From NCBI RefSeq assembly GCF_947488515.1, contig NZ_CANKZF010000001.1:1922001-1986000 (forward strand): a stretch of 64,000 nucleotides of DNA, given 5' to 3'. The DNA is from an uncultured Nocardioides sp. GTDB taxonomy: Bacteria; Actinomycetota; Actinomycetes; Propionibacteriales; Nocardioidaceae. A model generated the notes under the pieces. That model was not told the DNA's origin, did no database searches, and was given only the letters and a program-made list of their open reading frames with translations. Shown one piece after another: positions 33,983 through 41,157 of the stretch (its first letter is position 1; every line of letters begins with the position of its first letter). Made by a program: the position numbers and the translations under genes.

Positions 33983-34047
33983 GGGTAGTCCAGTGAGAAA
34001 TGGTCGTCACATCGGCCTTCCGACGACCATTTCTCACTGGACTACCC
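33983..34047 (-). terminator. 26-bp perfect hairpin downstream of the surface-protein gene
   Basis: Arms at 33983-34008 and 34022-34047 are exact complements over 26 bp (left arm begins GGGTAGTCCAGTGAG) with a 13-nt loop. It starts 18 nt after the stop at 34065 and insulates the regulator/surface-protein unit from the tetR operon. Confidence 0.8.
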
Positions 34048-34064
34048 CTGGACCGGGACGCGCG

Positions 34065-35618
34065 TCAGGGAGACACCTGGGTCCTCGAACCCGGTGCGCC
34101 GCACACCGACTCGGCGCCCTGCCACAGGTCGCCCGGGTCGGCCTCGACCTTCCAGGAGTAGGTGCCCGCAGCGTCGAGCAGGACGGACCCGGAGACGACC
34201 TGACCGTTGCCGATCCGGCTCATCGACGAGGTGCTGATGGCGTTGCTGCACGTCGTGTCGCCGGGGCCGTAGAGCTTGAGCCGCACGTCCACCCTCATCG
34301 GGAAGGGCATGCCGCTGATCGTGACCGGGACCTGGACGCTGCTGCCGAGGGGAGCGGTCGAGGGCGCGGCGGCGGAGACGGTCGGCCTGCCGCGGACCTT
34401 GACCACGGCCCCGCAGGCGGCGGCCGGGATGACCGTCCCGGTCCCGTCGACGTCGACCTGCCAGGCGTAGTAGCCACCGGCGGCCGGCTGCACCGCGGGG
34501 AGCGTGTACGCGGCGGCCCCCGGCAGCGTGCCGGAGGTCGTCGCGACGGCTGTTCCCGTGCAGGCGGCCGCCGCTGCGGTCGCGAACGGGCCGTACAGCG
34601 CCGCCCTCGCGCCACGGGGGGTCGCGTCACCCTGGGCCGTGACCGAGACGGCGGCCTGGGCGCCCAGCACGAGCGACCCCGGCACGGCCGCCAGCGTCAG
34701 CGACTGGGGGCCGCGGACCGCGACCCGCGTGCTGGCCACGATCGTGCGCCGGACGCCGCCCTCCGCCGCGGAGGCCTGCCGCTTGCGGTCCGCGCGGCGC
34801 ACCCGCAGCCAGTGCAGGGGCACCTGGTCCACCTCGGCGACGACCGTCCGCCACCCGGCGAGCGGCGCGGCCAGCCGCACCACCGCCCGGCCGTCGTCAC
34901 CGGTGACGGTGTCGATCGGGCCGGCCGCCGGCTGGGACGGCCCGCCGTCGGGCGAGGTCACGCGCACCGGCAGGCCCGCGACCGGCCCTCCGTGACCGTC
35001 GGTCACGCTGACCGTCACGCCGGTCACCCCGCCGACGTCCGCGGTGGTCGCGACCACGGCGACCTGGTGCGGCCCGGCGCTGGCCCGCGAGCCCCGCAGC
35101 ATCAGGCGTACGTAGCGGCGCACCGTGGCCGGGTCGCCGGACGACCGGATCCGGGCGGCCCCTCGTGGCGCACCGAACCGCCACGCGCGGCCCCCGAGCA
35201 GGTGGAGCACCGCCGCGTCGACGGCAGCGGCCTGCACGGCGTCCTTGTGGCCGCCGTACTTCGACAGGATCCACGCGGCGCGCTCGGTCGCGGCGCTCGA
35301 GGGGCCCTTCGATCCGCGGAGGTCGGAGGTGGCGTCGGACGGGCGGAAGCCGGCCCGGTTGGGGCGTCGTCCCGGCGTGATCACGAAGACGGGGGTGCCC
35401 TCGACGCGGTAGCCGCCGATCCAGCCGCCAGCCGCGTGACCGGTCCTCGGGATGTGGAATCCGGCCCAGTGCCGGCCCCGGTCGTCGGCGCCGGCCGCCC
35501 GGGACGACGGCAGCGCCACGAGGGCCGCGGCTGCCCCCAGCAGGACCGCGAGCAGCGCGGCGGTCGCCCGTCGTCGTACGTCGCGGGCGGTGGCGGTCGG
35601 TGTCGTGGTGGTGGACAT
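34065..35618 (-). CDS. secreted multidomain surface protein, thioester-domain-like N-terminus
   Basis: 517 residues. A signal peptide (ATAALLAVLLGAAAALVALPSSRAAG) is followed by a domain at ~55-175 (HWAGFHIPRTGHAAGGWIGGYRVEGTPVFVIT ... AAWILSKYGGHKDAVQAAAVDAAVLHLLGG) that recalls gram-positive thioester domains, although the Cys of the usual thioester is not evident. Three Ig-like/beta repeats follow (VTVSVTDGHGGPVAGLPVRV; VSVTAQGDATPRGARAALYGPF; VQVPVTISGMPFPMRVDVRLKLYGPGD), the last two each with a paired Cys. There is no sortase motif or C-terminal anchor. It starts 12 nt after the SARP-like regulator and is probably co-transcribed with it. Function unknown. Confidence 0.7.
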   Translation of the reverse strand: MSTTTTPTATARDVRRRATAALLAVLLGAAAALVALPSSRAAGADDRGRHWAGFHIPRTGHAAGGWIGGYRVEGTPVFVITPGRRPNRAGFRPSDATSDLRGSKGPSSAATERAAWILSKYGGHKDAVQAAAVDAAVLHLLGGRAWRFGAPRGAARIRSSGDPATVRRYVRLMLRGSRASAGPHQVAVVATTADVGGVTGVTVSVTDGHGGPVAGLPVRVTSPDGGPSQPAAGPIDTVTGDDGRAVVRLAAPLAGWRTVVAEVDQVPLHWLRVRRADRKRQASAAEGGVRRTIVASTRVAVRGPQSLTLAAVPGSLVLGAQAAVSVTAQGDATPRGARAALYGPFATAAAAACTGTAVATTSGTLPGAAAYTLPAVQPAAGGYYAWQVDVDGTGTVIPAAACGAVVKVRGRPTVSAAAPSTAPLGSSVQVPVTISGMPFPMRVDVRLKLYGPGDTTCSNAISTSSMSRIGNGQVVSGSVLLDAAGTYSWKVEADPGDLWQGAESVCGAPGSRTQVSP

Positions 35619-35629
35619 GCGCTGGCTCC

Positions 35630-37267
35630 TCACCCCAGAGGTCCGGGGTCCTGCGTCCCCGGGTCGGTGGGCGTGCCGGACGGGCTCGGGTGCCGCGTCG
35701 GGGTGGGCTGGGGGGTCTGGCTGGGCGCCTGGCTGGTGCTGGGCTGGTGGGTCGGCGTCGCGGTGGGCGTGGGGGTCGGGGTCGGGGTCGGGGTGGGCGT
35801 CGAGCTCGGCGCGGAGGCCGGGGTGTACGCCGGCGTGGGTGTGGGTGTCGGGGTGGGTGTCGGGGTGCTCGTGGGGGCCTGCCCGCCGCTCGGCTCCGGT
35901 GCCGCGGCGAGGGCGGGAGCCTCGACCTCGGCGACGCGGACCTGGCCGGCGACGGGCGCGGCGGTCGGGGAGGTCGCGGACCACTCGTAGGTGCCGCCGT
36001 CGAGCCCGTCGAGGACGAGCCGGTTGCCGTCGCGGCTGCGGACGACGACGCGGCGTACGACGCTGCTACCGGACGGGCCGGCGACCTCGAACCGCACCCG
36101 GGCCGGGCGCTGGGTGGCGCGTACGACGAAGGCCGCGGCTCCCTCCATCGCAGCGACCGGACGCACCAGCACCTCCCGGGCGGCCGGCACCGCACCGCTC
36201 CCGCCCGGCGCGGTGGGCACCCCCGTCGACTGGTCCGCGGTGCCGCCCGCGGGAGCCGGGGCGGGCTGCGCGCCGTCGGGGCCGAGGTTGGCGATCGACA
36301 GCGAGGCCGCCAGGACGAGGGCCGCCCCCACCGCCAGCCGGGCGGCGGTCGCCCGCCAGGACGATCCGGCCGGCCCCGTGGGGGACAGGGTGATCGGTGG
36401 GGGCGGCGGCTTGAGGGGTCGGGCGCGGCGCGGGGCGGGCACGACGACCGGAGGAGCAGGCCGCGCCGCAGCGTCTGGCACGGCGACTGGAGCGGGGGCT
36501 GGAGCGGGGGCGGGGGCTGGAGCGGCGGCGGGGGCGGGGACCGGCGCGGGTACCCGGACGGCCACCGGTGCGGTCTCGACCAGCGTGACGAGCGCGGGCG
36601 ACGGCACGACCCCGAGCTCGGTGCGGACGAGCTCGCGGTAGCGCTCGAGCTCGCGCACCGCTCCCGCGCGGTCGTCGCGTCCGAGGAGGGCGCGGATGAG
36701 CAGCTCGCTCGCCGACTCCCGCAGCGGCTCGAGGCGGGCCACGGCGCGGGCGGCGTCCTCCGCGAGCATGGTGTCGCCACGTTCGAGCGCCCGGCCGGCG
36801 AGGCGCTCGAGCGCACCGACCCGCTCGCGCTCGAGGTCGTCGCGCTGCTCCTCGACCCACGCGTCGTACCAGCCGGGCAGCAGCTCCTCCCCCGCCAGCG
36901 TGACGAGCAGCGACCGGTCGGCCACCGGGTCGACCACGGCCGACCGGAGCGCGTCGACGTCCACCACCACGTCGGCTGCGAGCCCGATGCTGGTCCGGTC
37001 GGCGGCGAGCAGCCCGTCGCACCGCTGGTGGGTCTGCGCCACCGCCCGTCGCAGGCTGGCCAACGCACGCGCGTCGGTGCTGTCCGGCCACAGCGTGCCG
37101 GCGACCTGCGCGCGGGCCCGCGTGCCGCTGAGCGCGAGCAGGGCGCACAACCGCTGCTCGCGGCCGCCGAGCGCGACGACGTCGCCGTCCACGACGAGCT
37201 GCCACCCGCCGAGGAGGCTCAGGCCACGGCTAGTGGCTGATCTGGTGGCGCGACTGGTCTCCCGCAT
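35630..37267 (-). CDS. membrane-anchored SARP/BTAD-type regulator with Thr-Pro-rich outer tail
   Basis: 545 residues. OmpR-like winged helix (GLSLLGGWQLVVDGDVVALGGREQRLCALLAL...LWPDS..ARALASLRRAVAQTHQ) at ~15-85 and a bacterial transcriptional activation domain to ~225 (ALERLAGRALERGDTMLAEDAARAVARLEPLRESASELLIRALLGRDDRAGAVRELERYRELVRTELG). Then come a Pro/Ala linker, a membrane helix (LAVGAALVLAASLSIA) near 315, an Ig-like outer domain (RPARVRFEVAGPSGSSVVRR...) and a C-terminal Thr-Pro repeat tract. A SARP regulator with a TM and an exported tail is unusual. It is divergent from the peptide genes, which carry a SARP-like box, so it probably controls them in response to an outside signal. Confidence 0.82.
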   Translation of the reverse strand: MRETSRATRSATSRGLSLLGGWQLVVDGDVVALGGREQRLCALLALSGTRARAQVAGTLWPDSTDARALASLRRAVAQTHQRCDGLLAADRTSIGLAADVVVDVDALRSAVVDPVADRSLLVTLAGEELLPGWYDAWVEEQRDDLERERVGALERLAGRALERGDTMLAEDAARAVARLEPLRESASELLIRALLGRDDRAGAVRELERYRELVRTELGVVPSPALVTLVETAPVAVRVPAPVPAPAAAPAPAPAPAPAPVAVPDAAARPAPPVVVPAPRRARPLKPPPPPITLSPTGPAGSSWRATAARLAVGAALVLAASLSIANLGPDGAQPAPAPAGGTADQSTGVPTAPGGSGAVPAAREVLVRPVAAMEGAAAFVVRATQRPARVRFEVAGPSGSSVVRRVVVRSRDGNRLVLDGLDGGTYEWSATSPTAAPVAGQVRVAEVEAPALAAAPEPSGGQAPTSTPTPTPTPTPTPAYTPASAPSSTPTPTPTPTPTPTATPTHQPSTSQAPSQTPQPTPTRHPSPSGTPTDPGTQDPGPLG

Positions 37268-37453
37268 GGTCGATCACCGAGACATCCCTCTCCCCAACAC
37301 CGCTCCTCGACGCCGAGTCGCGGCATCCCATGCGAGCAGCCTGCTCCCACCCACCCCTAGGGGCGAGGAACCGACGGGATTTCCCCACGATTGGGGTCGA
37401 CGTCTGGACCGGTCACGGTGCACCACCCCGGGTGCTCCCCGGTGGTACGGCGC

Positions 37454-37471
37454 GGTCACGCAGGAGTCACG
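37454..37471 (+). promoter_or_regulatory. candidate SARP-binding direct repeats before the peptide genes
   Basis: GGTCACG (37454-37460) and AGTCACG (37465-37471) lie 11 bp apart, the spacing expected for SARP heptamer repeats. A third GTCACG is at 37412. A -10 would fall near 37480-37487, about 45 nt before ATG 37530. Inferred from spacing only. Confidence 0.45.
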
Positions 37472-37529
37472 CGAGGTCGTGTCGGATGTGCCGGCCAGAC
37501 CAACCGCACCGAGGGGGGAGGTGAACATC

Positions 37530-37724
37530 ATGCGGGAACTGTCATTCGCCGAGCTCGACACCGAGCGCACGGAGCTTCTTCCGACCCGGGAGACGCTGAC
37601 CTTCGGCAACACCAACTGGGCCAACATCTTCGCGAACAACTCGTCCATGGCCCTCAACGCTGCGTCCGTGTACGCCGTGGCGAACAGCGCTGCCGGGCAG
37701 ACGATCAACGTCTACCAGGGCTGA
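37530..37724 (+). CDS. small peptide 1, putative precursor with LPxRETL leader motif
   Basis: 64 residues. The first ~24 residues (FAELDTERTELLPTRETL) align with peptide 2. The remainder is Asn/Ala/Ser-rich (NTNWANIFANNSSMALNAAS, then VYAVANSAAGQTINVYQG) with no Lys or Arg after the motif and no Cys. The strong ribosome site GGGGGGAGG is 8 nt upstream. The leader/core split, very high predicted expression and a downstream hairpin are what one expects of a modified or processed exported peptide; this is inference. No family recognised. Confidence 0.72.
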   Translation: MRELSFAELDTERTELLPTRETLTFGNTNWANIFANNSSMALNAASVYAVANSAAGQTINVYQG

Positions 37725-37725
37725 C

Positions 37726-37768
37726 GACCTCGCGTGGCCTCCCTGCGGAGGGGGAGGCCACGCAGGTC
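37726..37768 (+). terminator. attenuator hairpin between the two peptide genes
   Basis: GCGTGGCCTCCC (37732-37743) pairs with its complement at 37752-37763, extended by GACCT/AGGTC with one bulged base, for 17 pairs in all. It begins 1 nt after the stop of peptide 1 and would let peptide 1 message exceed that of downstream genes. Confidence 0.75.
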
Positions 37769-37810
37769 ACCGCCCTCCGCCCCGACCAGCACGAGAGGAG
37801 GTGAACCGGC

Positions 37811-38026
37811 ATGGTCCGACCCCAGCTCGCCATGGCCGAGCTCGAAGCCGAGACGGCCACACCGCTGCCCCGACGGGAGACGCTGAGCTGCTACGTGGGC
37901 TGCGTCAACGTCACCAACGTCGTGGGCGTCAACCTCGCCCTCGCCGTCAACGCGGCCACGATCGGTTCCCAGGCCAATGCACTGGCGTTGCAGTACCTCG
38001 CCTCGGTGCAGATGCACATGCCGTGA
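37811..38026 (+). CDS. small peptide 2, paralogue of peptide 1
   Basis: 71 residues. The leader MAELEAETATPLPRRETL matches peptide 1. The core begins with CYVGC (Cys-x3-Cys) and continues VNVTNVVGVNLALAVNAATI, ending LASVQMHMP. With peptide 1 aligned at the motif, the cores share N-x4-N-x3-A-x-N-A-A-x5-A-N spacing. It is more hydrophobic than peptide 1. The ribosome site GAGGAGGTGAAC is nearly the same as that before peptide 1, suggesting gene duplication. Two-component peptide product is a reasonable guess. Confidence 0.72.
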   Translation: MVRPQLAMAELEAETATPLPRRETLSCYVGCVNVTNVVGVNLALAVNAATIGSQANALALQYLASVQMHMP

Positions 38027-38032
38027 GACCCG

Positions 38033-38066
38033 GCGGCGGGTGCGTTAGCTCTGGCGCACCCGCCGC
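38033..38066 (+). terminator. attenuator hairpin after peptide 2
   Basis: GCGGCGGGTGCG (38033-38044) pairs perfectly with its complement at 38055-38066; loop 10 nt. It starts 7 nt past the stop of peptide 2 and 52 nt before the protease-ATPase gene. Confidence 0.75.
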
Positions 38067-38117
38067 TGTCACCTGATCCACCTTCCGGAGCACAGAGCAG
38101 ACAGAGCACCCAGAGCG

Positions 38118-40397
38118 ATGAACCTGACGACCGCAGACCACCACACGACCACCCCACCACCCGCCCTCGGGCAGCGGTGGCGACAGGCGCGCGGCCTGGA
38201 GTTCCTGGGTCCGGTCCAGGGCTCGGGCCTCAAGGACCCGGCGTTCCTGGTGAAGCGCGTGGACGACCAGGTGGTGCAGCTCTCGGAGCTGCTCCACCTG
38301 GTGGTGCGCGCCGTCGAGCCGCCGAGGCCCGCGGAGCAGGTGGCCGACGACGTCAGCGCGGCGTACGGCCGGACGTTGAGCGTGGAGGGCCTGACCCACC
38401 TGGTGACCACGCGGCTCGAGCCGCTCGGGCTGGTGGTCCCGGACGAGTCGCCCGAGCCGACGCGGTCGGCGCGGGCGCGTCCGCTCCTGGTGCTGACCGC
38501 GAAGGGCACGCTGGTGCCGGCCCGGGTCGTCGACAAGCTGGCCCGTGTCCTGGCGCCGGTCTTCTGGCCGCCGCTGGTGGTGCTCGCGCTCGTCGGGCTC
38601 GTCGTCGCGGACGTCGCCCTGCTGAGGCGGGGGGACCTGTGGGCCGCGGTGAACGAGCTCTTCGCGACCCCGACCATCGCCCTGCTCATCTACGGCCTCC
38701 TCACGGCCGCGGCCCTCGTCCACGAGTGCGGGCACGCGGCCGCCTGCCGCTACGGCGGCGCGACGCCGGGTGAGATCGGCTTCGGGCTCTACCTCGTCTT
38801 CCCCGCCTTCTACACCGACGTCACCGACTCCTACCGCCTCGGCCGGGCCGGTCGGGTGCGCACCGACCTCGGCGGACTGCACTTCAACGCGCTCACCGTG
38901 GTCGTGCTGGCGGCGGCGTACGTCTCCACCGGCAGCGGCGTGCTGCTCCTGACCGCGCTGGTCCTGCAGATCCAGATGCTCCAGCAGCTCATCCCGGTGG
39001 TGCGCTTCGACGGCTACTACGTGCTCTCCGACCTGGCCGGCGTGCCGGACCTGTTCGCCCGCGTCGGCCCCGTGCTCCGGAGCCTGCGGCCCGGGCACCC
39101 GGTCGACCCGCGCGTCACCGAGCTGCGCCCACGCTCGCGGCGGTTCGTGACCGGCTGGGTGGTGGTCGTGGTGCCGCTGCTGGTCGGTGCGCTGGCCTGG
39201 GCGGTCTGGCACATGCCGGAGTTCCTCGAGCGGGGCCGCGCCGGCGTCCAGCTGCAGCAGCTGGTCTTCGACCTCGCCTGGCAGCGCCGCGACTGGGCGG
39301 CCATGGCACTGGCCGTGGTCTCGATCGCCCTGCTGCTGCTGCCGATCCTGGGTGCGTTCCTCGCCCTGTGGCGGGTCGCGACGAGCCTGTTCCTCCTGGC
39401 CCGGACCAAGCTCGCGACGCGCCCGCCGGAGGTGTACGAGCCGAGCGTCGTGCCCGACCCGCCACGGGTCGTCTCCGCGGCCGACTTCACCGACGAGGTG
39501 ATGTACGCCGCCCCGGCGCCGGTCCCGACGCAGGGCTGGCGCAGCGCGGTCTACCGCGGAAGCGGCCACGTGCTCAACCCCGGACCGAGCCTCCCCGAGC
39601 AGCGACGCCGCGAGCTCGAGCGCCGCCTCCGCACGCCGATCGACGGCTCCCGGCGCGTGGTGGTGATGAGCCGCAAGGGCGGCGTCGGCAAGACCACGAT
39701 CACGCTCGCCCTGGGCAGCACCTTCGCGCTGCTGCGCGGCGACCGCGTGATCGCCGTGGACGCCAACCCCGACGCGGGCAACCTCGCCCACCGGGTGGCG
39801 CCGCCGCACGACCGCACCGTGACCGACGTGCTCCGCGAGCTCGACCGGATCACGACCTACGCCGCGCTCCGGCGCTACACCTCGCAGGGCCTCGAGTCGC
39901 GGCTCGAGGTGCTCGCCTCCGACGACGACCCCGGCATCGGGATGGCCCTGGCGCGGGACGACTACCACCGGCTGATCGGGCTGCTCGACCGCTTCTACAA
40001 CCTGATCCTGCTCGACACCGGCACCGGCATCCTCGACAGCGCCAACCAGGGGCTGCTCACCGAGGCCGACCAGGTCGTGCTGGTGGTCCGGGCCGGGCTG
40101 GACGGCGGCCGGGCCGGGGCGCTGACCCTGGACTGGATGGACCAGCACGGGTTCGACGACCTCGTCGCGCGGACGGTGGTCGTGGTCAACGCCGAGCGGC
40201 GCGGGAGCGAGCCGCCGGAGCCGATGCGGCGGCACTTCGAGAAGCGGTGCGCCCGCGTCGTGACCGTCCCGTGGGACGACGCCCTCGAGCCCGGGGCCCT
40301 GACCGACATGTCCTCGCTGCACCGTCGTACGCGCGACGCGCTGGTCGACATCGCCGCGGCGGTCGCCGACAACTTCGTCGTCGAGGACCAGGCATGA
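38118..40397 (+). CDS. three-domain fusion: PqqD/RRE-like, M50 site-2 protease, ParA/MinD ATPase
   Basis: 759 residues. Residues ~25-115 (GLKDPAFLVKRVDDQVVQLSELLHLVVRAVEPPRP...LGLVVPD) look like the PqqD-type domain that recognises peptide leaders and precedes M50 domains in YydH-like proteins. Residues ~140-430 form a membrane metalloprotease with HECGH near 201 and the third-ligand segment VRFDGYYVL near 297 among several helices. Residues ~500-755 are a ParA/MinD ATPase: deviant Walker A SRKGGVGKTT near 515-524, LILLDTGTGI and VVVVNAERRG. The chain is continuous. It probably binds the two peptides by their leader and cuts or moves them at the membrane with ATP-driven positioning. Known families, new combination to me. 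Confidence 0.85.
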   Translation: MNLTTADHHTTTPPPALGQRWRQARGLEFLGPVQGSGLKDPAFLVKRVDDQVVQLSELLHLVVRAVEPPRPAEQVADDVSAAYGRTLSVEGLTHLVTTRLEPLGLVVPDESPEPTRSARARPLLVLTAKGTLVPARVVDKLARVLAPVFWPPLVVLALVGLVVADVALLRRGDLWAAVNELFATPTIALLIYGLLTAAALVHECGHAAACRYGGATPGEIGFGLYLVFPAFYTDVTDSYRLGRAGRVRTDLGGLHFNALTVVVLAAAYVSTGSGVLLLTALVLQIQMLQQLIPVVRFDGYYVLSDLAGVPDLFARVGPVLRSLRPGHPVDPRVTELRPRSRRFVTGWVVVVVPLLVGALAWAVWHMPEFLERGRAGVQLQQLVFDLAWQRRDWAAMALAVVSIALLLLPILGAFLALWRVATSLFLLARTKLATRPPEVYEPSVVPDPPRVVSAADFTDEVMYAAPAPVPTQGWRSAVYRGSGHVLNPGPSLPEQRRRELERRLRTPIDGSRRVVVMSRKGGVGKTTITLALGSTFALLRGDRVIAVDANPDAGNLAHRVAPPHDRTVTDVLRELDRITTYAALRRYTSQGLESRLEVLASDDDPGIGMALARDDYHRLIGLLDRFYNLILLDTGTGILDSANQGLLTEADQVVLVVRAGLDGGRAGALTLDWMDQHGFDDLVARTVVVVNAERRGSEPPEPMRRHFEKRCARVVTVPWDDALEPGALTDMSSLHRRTRDALVDIAAAVADNFVVEDQA

Positions 40398-41089
40398 GGG
40401 CGCGCGCAGTGGTCGCGCACGCGGTCGTGGCGACCCTGGTGCTGGCCGGTGCCGCCGACGCGACCTCGCGGGGGCCGACCGACGAGCGGCGCCAGCTCGA
40501 CCTCGTCGCCAGCGCCCAGCCCAGCGACCAGCGCCGCGACGACCGCGACGTCGTCGTCGACGAGGTCGTGGTCCGCGAGGGCGACCTCAAGGCCGATGCG
40601 GTCGCGACCAGCGTGACCGCCTGCCACGGCTGCCGCGGGGAGAGCGCGGTGCTGCAGGTGATCTACGTGCCCGGCCCGGCCGCGGCGCGCTTCGACAACG
40701 TCGCCACCGCCTGGACCCAGGACTGCTGGGACTGCCGGGCGACGGCGCTCTCGGTGCAGGTCATCGTGATCGGGCCGGGCACCCGGGCGCGACCGAGCAA
40801 CCGGGCGCTGTCCGTCGGCGGCTCGTGCGCCACCTGCGTCACCGCGACGGCGGCGTTCCAGGTCGTCGCGCAGGTGAACGCGGTGGGTCCGCTCCCCGAC
40901 CCGGCCCTCGCCGAGATCACGGCATGGTTCGACGCGCAGGCTGCCGCCCTCCGGTCCGCTGTCGTGGCCCCGCCCGCACCACGCCGCGCGGAGCGGGCGG
41001 CGACCCGCTCGCTCGGCGACCTCCGCCGGGTCGTCGTACGCGCCCTCGACGGACGCACCCGGTCCGCCCGGGTGTCCGTCACCCGCTGA
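40394..41089 (+). CDS. secreted protein with three CxxC repeats
   Basis: 231 residues. The signal peptide AVVAHAVVATLVLAGAADA is followed by an acidic/basic linker and three repeats with a period of about 34 residues: CHGC near 76, CWDC near 110 and CATC near 145. Each precedes a hydrophobic beta-like strand (SAVLQVIYV, ALSVQVIVI, TAAFQVVAQV). The C-terminal 60 residues are Arg/Ala-rich. The CxxC pairs could form disulfides, bind metal, or act on the Cys-containing peptide 2. ATGA overlap with the fusion gene makes co-function very likely. Family not recognised. Confidence 0.75.
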   Translation: MRARAVVAHAVVATLVLAGAADATSRGPTDERRQLDLVASAQPSDQRRDDRDVVVDEVVVREGDLKADAVATSVTACHGCRGESAVLQVIYVPGPAAARFDNVATAWTQDCWDCRATALSVQVIVIGPGTRARPSNRALSVGGSCATCVTATAAFQVVAQVNAVGPLPDPALAEITAWFDAQAAALRSAVVAPPAPRRAERAATRSLGDLRRVVVRALDGRTRSARVSVTR

Positions 41090-41090
41090 C

Positions 41091-41157
41091 CTGATACCTG
41101 AGGACGTGGTGGTCGGCGAGAAGGCCGATTCCCGTTCACCACGTCCTCAGGTATCAG
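41091..41157. terminator. bidirectional hairpin between convergent genes
   Basis: CTGATACCTGAGGACGTGGT (41091-41110) and its exact complement (41138-41157), plus one more G-C pair, around a 25-nt loop. It begins 1 nt after the CxxC gene stop and its right arm contains the TGA of the ABC permease gene. Confidence 0.8.

Noticed and set aside
34065..35618. Sortase-anchored adhesin with a reactive thioester
   Set aside because: No LPxTG-type signal or C-terminal anchor, and the Cys expected for the thioester is not visible in the N-terminal domain; only the overall pattern is similar.
35745..35875. Direct repeats resembling an iteron or origin
   Set aside because: They are hexanucleotides coding Thr-Pro in frame inside the regulator tail; no origin genes nearby.
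37530..38026. Peptide pair as a toxin-antitoxin or class II bacteriocin with GG leader
   Set aside because: No double-Gly cleavage site, no immunity or C39 transporter gene next to it, and the two peptides are paralogues rather than opposing partners. The neighbouring FtsX exporter is on the opposite strand behind a terminator.
37947..40322. Long minus-strand open frame opposite the peptide/fusion locus
   Set aside because: GC-rich codon bias keeps antisense frames open. Its product is repetitive (HH, QQ, DR-rich) without domains, whereas the plus strand encodes M50 and ParA motifs.
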